Shown here piece after piece: positions 23,780 to 32,138 of a DNA stretch of 47,608 nucleotides; within the stretch, counting starts at the first letter, position 1, and every line of letters begins with the position of its first letter. Source of the DNA: Clostridiales bacterium (GTDB lineage Bacteria; Bacillota; Clostridia; Saccharofermentanales; Saccharofermentanaceae). Under the pieces are notes generated by a model. That model was not told where the DNA came from. It saw nothing but the letters and a program-made list of their open reading frames with translations, and searched no databases. The DNA lies in assembly GCA_017509205.1 (NCBI GenBank), contig JAFWQF010000107.1:1-47608 (forward strand), in the 5' to 3' direction. A program made the position numbers and the translations under genes.

Positions 23780-25126
23780 TTATGAAAGTTCGTCTTCTTC
23801 CGGTGCGGGAAGAGTGGGCTTGGGTTCTTCGGGCTTTGCCTCTGAAAGGGCTTTTGCCGCGGGGTTCTCTTTGCGTCCGATGTTCTTGAAAGCGCTGATT
23901 ATCGGATTCGGCTTGATCCCCATTCTCGTTGCGAGAAGTGAATCTAATGCCTTTACGAAGGACGTTGCCTGCGACTTCGTTATGATGAGCGGAGGTGCGA
24001 TCCTGATTACCGACCTGCCGATCGCGCTTACCAGGAATCCTGCTCTGAAGAGTTCCTCCCTAAGGCCCGAAGCGATTATCGATTCGTCGAACTCGATGCC
24101 GATCAGGAGTCCCTGTCCTCTTACGTTGGTGACGCAGCTGTACTTTGCCTTGAGCTTGTTCAGCTTCTCGAAAAGGACTGCGCTTACGAGGTTTACGTTA
24201 TCCAGGAGGTTTGCCTCACCGAAGTATTCCATAACCGCGATTCCTGCCGCACAAGCCAGCGGGTTGCCGCCGAAAGTCGAGCCGTGATCGCCGGGCTTGA
24301 AGCCTTTTGCGACCTCGTCGGTGCAGAGCATTGCACCGATCGGAACACCGCCGCCAAGGCCCTTTGCGAGCGTCATGATGTCAGGTGTCACGCCGTAGTT
24401 CTGATAGCAGAACATCTTTCCGGTCCTGCCGATGCCTGTCTGGACTTCATCGAAGATGAGGAGGATCCCCTTTTCGGTGCAGAGGTTCCTGACAGCCTTG
24501 ATGTATTCAACATCAGCGGGATGAACGCCACTCTCGCCCTGGATGAGCTCGAGCATGATCGCAGCAGTCTTGGGTGTGATGGCGGTCTTGATCGCATCGA
24601 TGTTGTTGTAGGGAACATACTTGAAGCCGGGAACGACGGGTGCGAAAGGCTTGGAGAACTTCTCCTGGCCTGTTGCGGTCATCGTGCCGTAAGTCCTTCC
24701 GTGGAAGCTCATCTCGGCTGTGATGATCTCATACCTGTCGATGTCCTGATGGCTGAAATAGCCGCGTGCGATCTTGATCGCAGCCTCGTTTGCCTCAGCT
24801 CCGGAGTTGCAGAAGAATGCCTTGTCGGCAAAACTTGCCCTGCAGAGCCTGTAAGCAAGCTCACTCCTCTGAGGGATGTAATAGTAGTTGCTGCAGTGAA
24901 TGAGATCCCTTGCCTGCTTTGAGATGGCGGAAACGAGCTTGGGATTTGCGTGGCCCAGGGAATTGACCGCGATGCCGCCGATCATGTCCAGGTACTTATT
25001 ACCGTCGGTGTCATACAAATAGCTGCCCTTGCCTTTTGTGAAGGCGACAGGGAGGGGTGCGAAGACCTGCAGACAGTAGTTTTTATCGAAATCGCTTATA
25101 AGATGGAGATCATTTTCTATACTCAT
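23780..25126 (-). CDS. argD: Acetylornithine aminotransferase, with C-terminal extension
   Basis: PLP class III aminotransferase that converts acetylglutamate semialdehyde to acetylornithine. 448 residues. Seen: [55 protein letters not shown] and the PLP lysine in [15 protein letters not shown]. The normal fold should end near residue 405 (SLLATRM); the remaining roughly 40 residues are charged and Pro/Glu-rich ([16 protein letters not shown]) and not part of the family. Overlaps argB by 17 bases, with AAGGA inside argB. Confidence 0.94.
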   Translation of the reverse strand: MSIENDLHLISDFDKNYCLQVFAPLPVAFTKGKGSYLYDTDGNKYLDMIGGIAVNSLGHANPKLVSAISKQARDLIHCSNYYYIPQRSELAYRLCRASFADKAFFCNSGAEANEAAIKIARGYFSHQDIDRYEIITAEMSFHGRTYGTMTATGQEKFSKPFAPVVPGFKYVPYNNIDAIKTAITPKTAAIMLELIQGESGVHPADVEYIKAVRNLCTEKGILLIFDEVQTGIGRTGKMFCYQNYGVTPDIMTLAKGLGGGVPIGAMLCTDEVAKGFKPGDHGSTFGGNPLACAAGIAVMEYFGEANLLDNVNLVSAVLFEKLNKLKAKYSCVTNVRGQGLLIGIEFDESIIASGLREELFRAGFLVSAIGRSVIRIAPPLIITKSQATSFVKALDSLLATRMGIKPNPIISAFKNIGRKENPAAKALSEAKPEEPKPTLPAPEEDELS

Positions 25127-26054
25127 AATTCTTGTCCTTCTCCTTAATGATCATGGTGCCGATGCCGTTCTTTGTGAATGTTTCAAGGATAATGGAATGC
25201 GGTATCCTGCCGTCTATTATGTGTGCGCGGCCGACGCCTCGGAGAACGGTGCCCAGGCATCCTTCGATCTTGGGTATCATGCCTCCGCTTATGATCCCGC
25301 GGCTGATGCAGTCCTTGACGTCCTGTTCGTCCAGTACGGGGATGATGTGATCCTGGCCTTCTTCGTTCTTTTCCAATACACCGCCGACGTCAGTGAGCAT
25401 GATGAGCTTTGAAGCTCCGAGTGCCACTGCGACTTCGGCTGCAACGGTGTCTGCGTTGATGTTGTAGCTTTCGCCGTTCTTGCCTACGCCGATGGGGGCG
25501 ATGACGGGAATGTACTCATCGTTTGCGAGCATGGAGATGACCTTGGTGTTGATGCCGGTGATCTTTCCGACGTAACCGATGTCGATGGGGTTGCCCTCGG
25601 AATCTTCTGTCATCTTTTCAGCCTCGATGAGGTGGCCGTCGATGCCGCTGATTCCGACTGCTTTAGAGCCCTTTCCGCAGAGGACGGAAACGATCTCCTT
25701 GTTGGTCTTTCCGATGAGGACCATCTGGGCATAGCTCATTGTCTCCTCATCAGTGTATCTGAGGCCGTTTACGAAATGAGATTCCTTGCCGACTTTCTGA
25801 AGCATTCCGGAAATGTCGGGACCGCCGCCGTGAACGATGACGGGATTGATGCCGATGAGCTTGAGCAGGGTGATGTCATCCATGACGGACTGCTTGAGCT
25901 CTTCGTTGACCATTGCGTTTCCGCCGTACTTGATGACGAAAGTCTGACCGCGCATCTTCCTGATGTAAGGAAGTGCCTCGATCAGTATCGAAGCCCTGTC
26001 AACGTTGTTCTGCATGTCTCCCGTGATGACGGGATTCTCTTTCTGGCCGGCCAT
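25110..26054 (-). CDS. argB: Acetylglutamate kinase
   Basis: Phosphorylates N-acetylglutamate, second step of arginine synthesis. 314 residues, amino acid kinase fold. Seen: [16 protein letters not shown], the [10 protein letters not shown] loop, GKTNKEIV, and [10 protein letters not shown] near the ATP site; C-terminal [11 protein letters not shown] and [10 protein letters not shown]. In many species arginine inhibits this enzyme; the N-terminal helix expected for arginine sensing is only partly present, so inhibition is uncertain. Ribosome site GGGGGG before ATG; three bases separate it from argC. Confidence 0.96.
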   Translation of the reverse strand: MAGQKENPVITGDMQNNVDRASILIEALPYIRKMRGQTFVIKYGGNAMVNEELKQSVMDDITLLKLIGINPVIVHGGGPDISGMLQKVGKESHFVNGLRYTDEETMSYAQMVLIGKTNKEIVSVLCGKGSKAVGISGIDGHLIEAEKMTEDSEGNPIDIGYVGKITGINTKVISMLANDEYIPVIAPIGVGKNGESYNINADTVAAEVAVALGASKLIMLTDVGGVLEKNEEGQDHIIPVLDEQDVKDCISRGIISGGMIPKIEGCLGTVLRGVGRAHIIDGRIPHSIILETFTKNGIGTMIIKEKDKNYEYRK

Positions 26055-26056
26055 GG

Positions 26057-27130
26057 TTATACCCCCCTGATAATCGTCTTGAGTCCTGTTGTCTCATCCA
26101 GACCGAACATTGCGTTTGCAGCCTGGACTGCCTGAAGAGCGGCGCCCTTGCCCAAGTTGTCCTGAGCGGAGAAGAGCTTGATCAGCCCGGTCTCTGCATC
26201 GTATACACCGTTTACGTCGATGTAATTGGAATATGAGACAGCCTTTACGTCAGGAAGAACGCCCTGGGGAAGGACTCTTACGAATGTTTCTTCTTTATAG
26301 AATTCATTATATATGTCATTGATCTTCGCCGATGTTACATCTTCGAGGCTCTTTGAAGGCTTGCAGTAGATGGTTGCGAGCATTCCGCGCTTGAAGGGAG
26401 CAAGGTGAGGTGTGAAGGTAACCTTGATGTCGCCTGAATTCTTTCCGGCGAGGAAAGAACACTGCTCGGCGATCTCCGTTGTGTGCCTGTGTCCTACAGC
26501 GCCGTAAGGCTTGAAGCCTTCATCGAGTTCGCAGTATGCGTAAGCGAGGTCAGATTTTCTGCCTGCGCCGCTGACACCTGAGACAGCGTCGATGATGATC
26601 GAATCCTCTTCGATGAGATGGTTCTTGAGGAAAGGTGCGAGAGCGATGAGCGAGCATGTCGGATAGCAGCCCGGGTTTGCGGTAAGCTTTGTATCCTTGA
26701 GCTGATCCCTGTAGAACTCGGGAAGTCCGTAAACTGCATCTGCCAGAAGCTCCGGATGAGGGTGCTCTAACTTGTAGGACTTCTCATATGTTGCAAGATC
26801 CTTGTATCTGAAGTCGCCGCTGTGGTCGATTACCTTGCATCCTGCGTTGAGGAGCACGGGAACCTGCTGGCTTGAAACGCCGTGAGGAAGGGCGGTGATT
26901 ACGAGATCGCTGTCCTTTGCGACTTCCTCGGGAGAAAGATCTTCGATCACGATGTCGCAGACACTCCTGAATTCGGGATATACGTCAGAGAACTTCTGAC
27001 CTGCAAAGCTCCTGCCGATAAGGTGCCTGAGCTCGAAAACAGGGTGAGATGAAAAGCCCCTTACGAGTTCCGCGCCTACATAGCCTGTGGCACCGATGAT
27101 GCTGACGTTTATCTTCTTTGATGAATCCAT
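26057..27130 (-). CDS. argC: N-acetyl-gamma-glutamyl-phosphate reductase
   Basis: NADPH-dependent reductase, third step of arginine synthesis. About 357 residues. Seen: nucleotide motif [15 protein letters not shown], catalytic Cys in [23 protein letters not shown] and [10 protein letters not shown]. First gene of the operon. I place the start at ATG 27128-27130 because AGGATGG lies eight bases before it; an in-frame ATG at 27140-27142 has no such site. The promoter and an ArgR-box-like palindrome lie directly upstream. Confidence 0.95.
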   Translation of the reverse strand: MDSSKKINVSIIGATGYVGAELVRGFSSHPVFELRHLIGRSFAGQKFSDVYPEFRSVCDIVIEDLSPEEVAKDSDLVITALPHGVSSQQVPVLLNAGCKVIDHSGDFRYKDLATYEKSYKLEHPHPELLADAVYGLPEFYRDQLKDTKLTANPGCYPTCSLIALAPFLKNHLIEEDSIIIDAVSGVSGAGRKSDLAYAYCELDEGFKPYGAVGHRHTTEIAEQCSFLAGKNSGDIKVTFTPHLAPFKRGMLATIYCKPSKSLEDVTSAKINDIYNEFYKEETFVRVLPQGVLPDVKAVSYSNYIDVNGVYDAETGLIKLFSAQDNLGKGAALQAVQAANAMFGLDETTGLKTIIRGV

Positions 27131-27142
27131 ATTATTACCCAT

Positions 27143-27550
27143 CCTGTTACCGTTTTAGTTTATGCAATATAATGCATAAAAATACAAAAGTCAATACTGA
27201 TTCCGCATATTATTAATATTGATGTTTATATAAGGGAAAAGATCACATATATATCCTTCGTAATCTGATTGTAAAAGTATTTCACGGGGTGAAAAGTGCT
27301 GCTGTGACAATTCGCACAATGCCCTGAAGTGCTTTGTAAAGGCTTATTTCCGCAAATTGTGAAGGAATTTTGGATAATGCTCACAAAACTGTCAACTCGT
27401 TTTGAACAATTTAACAATCAACTCAAAAAATAAAGCCAAAAGCGCCGAATTTATTTTGGATAAAGTGTCATATAGTAATGAAAATCAGGCTTTGTTACTA
27501 TTCTCATTAAGATAAGACCCGCCAAAGCGGGCATTTTGGAGGTATGAGTT
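27143..27550. other. Divergent intergenic region arg operon / msmK-like gene
   Basis: 408 bases without a gene. Besides the arg promoter (27161-27194), it holds the perfect inverted repeat TTTCAC-GGG-GTGAAA (27280-27294), which looks like an operator, and a small hairpin CCCGC-CAAA-GCGGG (27518-27531) ten bases before the AGGAGGTATG-type start region of the ATPase. No convincing promoter was found for the plus-strand gene. Confidence 0.55.
27161..27194 (-). promoter_or_regulatory. Promoter of the arg operon with overlapping ArgR-box-like palindrome
   Basis: Minus strand: -35 TTGACT (27189-27194), 17-base spacer, -10 TATATT (27166-27171). The palindrome TATGCAATATAATGCATA (27161-27178) covers the -10. 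It agrees in length and symmetry with ARG boxes (about 18 bases, AT-rich, TGnAT...ATnCA). Repression by ArgR with arginine is inferred; argR is not in the window. Confidence 0.7.
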
Positions 27551-28666
27551 ATGGCAAGTTTATCTTTCCAGCATGTTTACAAGAAATACGAAGGCGGCGT
27601 CGTCGCAGTTTCTGATTTCAACCTTGACGTAGCCGATAAGGAGTTCGTCATCCTCGTTGGTCCTTCAGGCTGCGGTAAGTCCACAACACTTCGTATGCTC
27701 GCTGGACTCGAAGACATTTCAGAAGGTGAGATCTACATCGATGACCGTTGCGTCAACGACGTACTCCCTAAGGACAGAGACATCGCAATGGTTTTCCAGA
27801 ACTACGCTCTGTATCCTCACATGTCAGTTCGTGACAACATGGCATTCGCTCTCAAGCTCAGAAGAATGAGCAAGGAAGAGATCAACCGCCGTGTTACAGA
27901 AGCAGCTAAGATCCTTGAGATCGAGCATCTCCTCGACAGAAAGCCGAAGGCTCTCTCCGGTGGTCAGAGACAGAGAGTTGCTCTCGGACGTGCTATCGTT
28001 CGTGACCCTAAGGTCTTCCTCATGGACGAGCCTCTCTCAAACCTCGACGCTAAGCTCCGTGTACAGATGCGTGTCGAGATCACAAAGCTCCACCACAGAC
28101 TTAAGACAACATTCGTTTACGTTACACACGACCAGACCGAGGCTATGACCATGGGTACCAGAATCGTAGTCATGAAGGATGGTTTCATCCAGCAGGTTGA
28201 CTCTCCTACGGAGCTCTATGACAACCCGGTCAACACATTCGTTGCAGGATTCATCGGAATGCCTCCTATGAACTTCATCAATGCTGTTATCAACGTTGAG
28301 GGTTCTGACGTATTCATCTCCTTCGAGAACGTTACTATCAAGCTCCCTGAGAGATATGCAGTTGAGGAAGTCCTCGAGCGTGACGGTCAGGAAGTTATCT
28401 TCGGTGTCAGACCTGAGGCTCTCACAGACGATATCACATACGTTACAGATCACCCTGAGTCAGCTTTCACAGCAGACGTCGACGTCGTCGAAATGCTCGG
28501 TGCTGAAACATACCTCTACGTTACAGTTAACGGCTCACTGCCTCTCACATGCCGCGTTGACCCTACAACTTCTCAGTCAGCAGTTGGTCAGGTTGTCGAC
28601 CTCGCAGTCGATGCAAACCGTATCCACATCTTCGACAAGGATACAGAGCAGAGCATCATTTCATAA
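27551..28666 (+). CDS. Carbohydrate ABC transporter ATPase, MsmK/UgpC type (orphan)
   Basis: ATPase of the CUT1 class, 371 residues. Seen: Walker A GPSGCGKST (about 37-45), Q loop FQNYALYPHMSV, signature LSGGQRQRVALGRAI, Walker B LMDEPLSNLD, H loop YVTHDQTEAMTM, then a C-terminal TOBE-type domain (about 235-365) in which GVRPEALTDD is typical. No permease or binding-protein gene is next to it; in Firmicutes such lone ATPases (MsmX, MsmK) serve several sugar transporters. Codon use is like the ribosomal protein genes, suggesting high expression. Ribosome site TGGAGG before ATG. Ended by its own terminator. Confidence 0.93.
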   Translation: MASLSFQHVYKKYEGGVVAVSDFNLDVADKEFVILVGPSGCGKSTTLRMLAGLEDISEGEIYIDDRCVNDVLPKDRDIAMVFQNYALYPHMSVRDNMAFALKLRRMSKEEINRRVTEAAKILEIEHLLDRKPKALSGGQRQRVALGRAIVRDPKVFLMDEPLSNLDAKLRVQMRVEITKLHHRLKTTFVYVTHDQTEAMTMGTRIVVMKDGFIQQVDSPTELYDNPVNTFVAGFIGMPPMNFINAVINVEGSDVFISFENVTIKLPERYAVEEVLERDGQEVIFGVRPEALTDDITYVTDHPESAFTADVDVVEMLGAETYLYVTVNGSLPLTCRVDPTTSQSAVGQVVDLAVDANRIHIFDKDTEQSIIS

Positions 28667-28692
28667 TTCGGGTTTTACCAAAGAATTATCAC

Positions 28693-28721
28693 ACGGGCGC
28701 CTCTTCGGAGACGCCCGTTTC
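28693..28721 (+). terminator. Terminator after msmK-like gene
   Basis: Stem ACGGGCGCCTC (28693-28703) with GAGACGCCCGT (28708-28718), one mismatch, tetraloop TTCG, followed by TTCATTTG. Confidence 0.75.
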
Positions 28722-28759
28722 ATTTGAATGCTTGCACCATTTAATGAAAAAAAGTATTA

Positions 28760-28787
28760 TTTACAATAGCGTTTAATCGGATATTCT
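28760..28787 (+). promoter_or_regulatory. Probable promoter of the PucR-like / ftsEX operon
   Basis: -35 TTTACA (28760-28765), 16-base spacer, -10 TATTCT (28782-28787); the ATG follows 26 bases on. Fit is moderate. Confidence 0.5.
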
Positions 28788-28813
28788 GCGAGAATTTCGT
28801 CTGAGGTGTAAAA

Positions 28814-29920
28814 ATGGAAGAGATCAAGAAGTGCATGAGGCAGGTTAAAACGATAATCCCCTCCGGCTGCGGAGTCATGGATACAACGGGAAGGATCCTC
28901 GCTGCTACTGATGAGGGCAACGAAGAACAGACCGATCCGTCATTCAGAGCCGTAATGTCATCAGACAACCTTTTTGCTTCTACTGCTGACCGTACTTACC
29001 TCAAGGTATTTATCGGCGAACAGCTCAAGTACATCATCTATATCGAAAACACAGATCAGGATGCAAAGATCAGTCTCCAGCTCATCGCCGAGTGGCTCAA
29101 GACCCTGGTAAAGGAGAAGGGCACCGACGCAGAGAAGGCTATCTTCATCCGTAACGTTCTTCTCGACAACGAGATCCGCAACGAGATCCCGATGATCGCA
29201 AGAAGCTATAAGATCGACTGTAAGGACCCCAGACTCGTACTGGTCGTCCGCACTACTTCAGAGCAGAGCGCAGAAGCGTTCGAGATCCTTCAGAACCTTT
29301 ACAGTGATTCCGAAATAGCAACGGTAATTTCAATGGATGACACAACCTCCATCGTTATCGTTGATGCTTCCGAAGCACTGAGAGATCCGGAAAGCTCAGA
29401 TGCCTTCATCGATGAGACCGGCGCATCCATCCTTGCAGGACTCAACTCCGAAGGATGCAACGCAAAGGTTGCAGTAGGTTCCGTCGTAGGTTCCTTCATG
29501 GATATCAGCAAGTCCTATTCAGATGCAATGACCGCACTCAAGGTCAGCAAGATCTTCGACGGCGACGCTGACATCTCAAGATACGACAAGCTCGGCTTAG
29601 GCCGTCTTATATATCAGCTCCCCAAGCCCCTCTGCGAGATGTTCATCAGGGAAGTTTTCCCGAACGACGCTTTCAGACAGCTTGATGAGGAAACAAGAAC
29701 GACCATTGACACTTTCTTCGCGAACGACCTCAACGGAAGCGAGACTTCCAGAGAGCTCTTCGTTCACAGGAACACGCTCGTTTACAGACTTGAGAAGGTT
29801 AAGACAAAGACAGGTCTCGATCTTAGAAAGTTTGACGATGCAGTCCTTTTCAAGATGGCGACGATGGTCAGAACATACGTTGATTATCTCAACGATACTA
29901 ACGACAACAAGATAAGGTAA
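28814..29920 (+). CDS. PucR/CdaR-family transcriptional regulator
   Basis: Regulator of 368 residues. The C-terminal 60 residues form the PucR-type helix-turn-helix: NGSETSRELFVHRNTLVYRL followed by EKVKTKTGLDLRKFDDAVLF. The middle (about 160-290) has the GGDEF-like CdaR fold (KVAVGSVVGSFMDISKSYSD). The N-terminal part (about 15-95) looks like a small sensor domain (VMDTTGRILAATDEGNE). Ligand unknown: CdaR senses sugar acids and PucR purines, but neither is shown here. It is the first gene before ftsE, only ten bases apart, so it may control the division module. Confidence 0.87.
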   Translation: MEEIKKCMRQVKTIIPSGCGVMDTTGRILAATDEGNEEQTDPSFRAVMSSDNLFASTADRTYLKVFIGEQLKYIIYIENTDQDAKISLQLIAEWLKTLVKEKGTDAEKAIFIRNVLLDNEIRNEIPMIARSYKIDCKDPRLVLVVRTTSEQSAEAFEILQNLYSDSEIATVISMDDTTSIVIVDASEALRDPESSDAFIDETGASILAGLNSEGCNAKVAVGSVVGSFMDISKSYSDAMTALKVSKIFDGDADISRYDKLGLGRLIYQLPKPLCEMFIREVFPNDAFRQLDEETRTTIDTFFANDLNGSETSRELFVHRNTLVYRLEKVKTKTGLDLRKFDDAVLFKMATMVRTYVDYLNDTNDNKIR

Positions 29921-29930
29921 GACATCGCAA

Positions 29931-31232
29931 GTGATAGATTTTATAGACGTAGAGAAGACCTACAAATCGGGGGTCGATGCTCTCAGGGGCGTAAGTTTCA
30001 CCATTGAAGACGGCGAGTTCGTCTTCATAATCGGCAAATCAGGATCCGGCAAATCAACACTTCTCAAGTGCATAACATGCGAAGAGAAGCCCACTACCGG
30101 CAAGGTAACAATAGACAACTTCGATATTTCGCACATGCCGCGTGCGCTTATCCCCGTACTCCGCCGCAAGATCGGCATGATCTATCAGGATTTCAGACTC
30201 ATCGAAAGTAAGACCGTCGCCGAGAACATCGCGTTCGCAGGCGAGATCATCGGCGTGCCCAGAAAGAGCCTTGATAACACGGTAATGTTCTGCCTTTCAC
30301 TGGTAGGATTAAGAGACAAGGCAAACGCTTATCCGCAGGAGCTCTCCGGCGGTGAGCAGCAACGTGTCGCGATCGCAAGGGCTCTGGTAAACAACCCCAG
30401 CCTCATCGTTGCAGACGAGCCTACAGGAAACCTTGACCCCGAGACGAGCGAAGCGATCATGGCAATGCTCCTCGACATCAACAGAAATGGCACCAGCGGC
30501 AACAAGACCACGGTCATCATCTGCACACACGACAAGACGATGGTCGACCGCTTAAAAAAGCGCGTCATCGAGATCGAAGAAGGCAAGATCGTCAGGGACG
30601 AGAAGGAGAGCGGTTACAGCGAAAGTCTTTCTTCTGACGTAAAGGCCATCGAGAGCTCCAAGTCCCGCACGTCACTTTATTCAGGCGATGCCGTCAATTT
30701 CGGCGATGAAGGTGACGGAGCATACAGTGACTACGATGATCCGGATTTTGTTTCCGAGCAGACAAAGGTCCAGGCTCCGATCATGTTCAATGATGACCTG
30801 ACAAAGCACGAGAAGCTCTTCGGCAAGACCGCACCCGCAGCTCCGGTTCCGGAAGAGACCATGCCTGAGGATCTTCCCGTTGAGGAGATCATCGAGATCA
30901 AGGACGAAGAACCCACAGAAGCTGTTAAGCCTGCAGCAGAGCCGGCAGCACCGGCGGCAGGACCCGAGATAATAGAAATAAAAGTCTCGCCCGAGACACT
31001 TACCGCTGCAAATGAAAGCAGCAAGCTCTCTTTCGGAGTTGAGGCAGATGCTCCGGCAAAGGCACCTGCTCCCGCGACTGATCCGTCAGCCGTTAACGCT
31101 CCTTCTTTCGACAAGCCGGAAGATGTGCCCGTTAAGGATAAGAAGAATAAGAAGGATAAGAAGAAGGGCAAAAAGGGCGGCCTGTTCTCGGGAAATGATA
31201 TTGATATGTACCCGGAGGACGGAGAGTCATGA
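29931..31232 (+). CDS. ftsE: Cell-division ATPase FtsE with about 200-residue acidic tail
   Basis: ATPase of the FtsEX complex, which drives murein hydrolases at the septum. The first 228 residues are a standard FtsE: Walker A GKSGSGKST (about 35-43), YQDFRLIESKTV, signature LSGGEQQRVAIARAL, Walker B VADEPTGNLD, H loop CTHDKTMVD. Residues about 229-433 are extra: an acidic, Pro/Ala/Glu-rich stretch with EIIEIKDEEP and a second EIIEIKVSPE, then a Lys-rich patch (KDKKNKKDKKKGKKGG) and an acidic end. FtsE proteins usually stop near 230. Start is GTG 29931 with weak AAGG upstream. It overlaps ftsX by four bases. Confidence 0.93.
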   Translation: MIDFIDVEKTYKSGVDALRGVSFTIEDGEFVFIIGKSGSGKSTLLKCITCEEKPTTGKVTIDNFDISHMPRALIPVLRRKIGMIYQDFRLIESKTVAENIAFAGEIIGVPRKSLDNTVMFCLSLVGLRDKANAYPQELSGGEQQRVAIARALVNNPSLIVADEPTGNLDPETSEAIMAMLLDINRNGTSGNKTTVIICTHDKTMVDRLKKRVIEIEEGKIVRDEKESGYSESLSSDVKAIESSKSRTSLYSGDAVNFGDEGDGAYSDYDDPDFVSEQTKVQAPIMFNDDLTKHEKLFGKTAPAAPVPEETMPEDLPVEEIIEIKDEEPTEAVKPAAEPAAPAAGPEIIEIKVSPETLTAANESSKLSFGVEADAPAKAPAPATDPSAVNAPSFDKPEDVPVKDKKNKKDKKKGKKGGLFSGNDIDMYPEDGES

Positions 31233-32125
31233 GCGGAAGAGCCTTTCTCAATTCAGTACGTGAGGGTCTCCGCGGAATCGTAAGGCATCCGCTGGTCACC
31301 ATTGCATCAGTAACAACCATCACACTCATGCTCATCATAATGAGCATCTTCCTCATCTTCTCGGTAAACGCGAGGAACATCATGGGCAAGCTCAAGCAGA
31401 AACCTCCGATCGATATCTACATGAAGCTTAACTGCACGGAGGAGGAACTCAACACCGCAGCTGCCAGGATCAAGGCAAATCCCGCGGTCCTTGACTACAC
31501 GGTCTCAACGCCCGAGCAGAACTACAACAGCTTCAAGGCCAATCTCGGTGATTCCGCTTCGATCCTTGATGACTTCGATTACAATATGTATCTGCCTTTT
31601 ACTTTCTCCGTAAGGATCTCGGATCCTTCGCTGGCTAACGACGTATGCGCAGAGTTTGAGACATACGACGGCGTCAGCAAGGTCCAGCAGGAAAGCAAGG
31701 TCATGGAATTCCTCACAAAGGCAAGCGACATCGTAAACATTGCGACGGTAGCTTCATTTGCGGTACTCCTCATAATCTCCATGTTCATCATCTCAAACAT
31801 GGTAAGGATCTCTGTTTACTCTAGAGCTTCAGAGATCGAGATCATGAAGTTCGTCGGCGCGACCAACAACTACATCAGGCTCCCTTACATCATCGAGGGT
31901 GCCGTCGTAGGTCTCATCAGCGCCCTGATCTCATGGGGACTTACAATGATCATCTATCATTCCGTATATCTGAAAACAATGAACGCAGTCAACGTAACGA
32001 GCTTCTACGCTCTGGTTCCCGCGGGTGAACTCATGTGGCACGAGCTGTTCCTGTTATTCATCCTCGGTGCTCTGATCGGAGCTTTGGGAAGCGGAATTTC
32101 CGTACGCAAGTACGTAAGAGTTTAA
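31229..32125 (+). CDS. ftsX: Cell-division membrane protein FtsX
   Basis: Membrane partner of FtsE, 298 residues. Seen: a first helix (about 26-45), an outer domain (about 55-165) that should contact a wall hydrolase, then three helices (about 172-195, 228-248, 268-290) that form the FtsX fold, with the conserved RISVYSRASEIEIMKFVGAT loop. The start overlaps the ftsE end in an ATGA arrangement. Gene order ftsE-ftsX-M23 peptidase supports direct activation of the next product. Confidence 0.96.
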   Translation: MSGRAFLNSVREGLRGIVRHPLVTIASVTTITLMLIIMSIFLIFSVNARNIMGKLKQKPPIDIYMKLNCTEEELNTAAARIKANPAVLDYTVSTPEQNYNSFKANLGDSASILDDFDYNMYLPFTFSVRISDPSLANDVCAEFETYDGVSKVQQESKVMEFLTKASDIVNIATVASFAVLLIISMFIISNMVRISVYSRASEIEIMKFVGATNNYIRLPYIIEGAVVGLISALISWGLTMIIYHSVYLKTMNAVNVTSFYALVPAGELMWHELFLLFILGALIGALGSGISVRKYVRV

Positions 32126-32138
32126 GAGGTACTGAGTT

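Noticed and set aside
24284..24922. Plus-strand ORF of 212 residues opposite argD
   Set aside because: argD has full family motifs; the antisense frame has no recognisable domain and no ribosome site.
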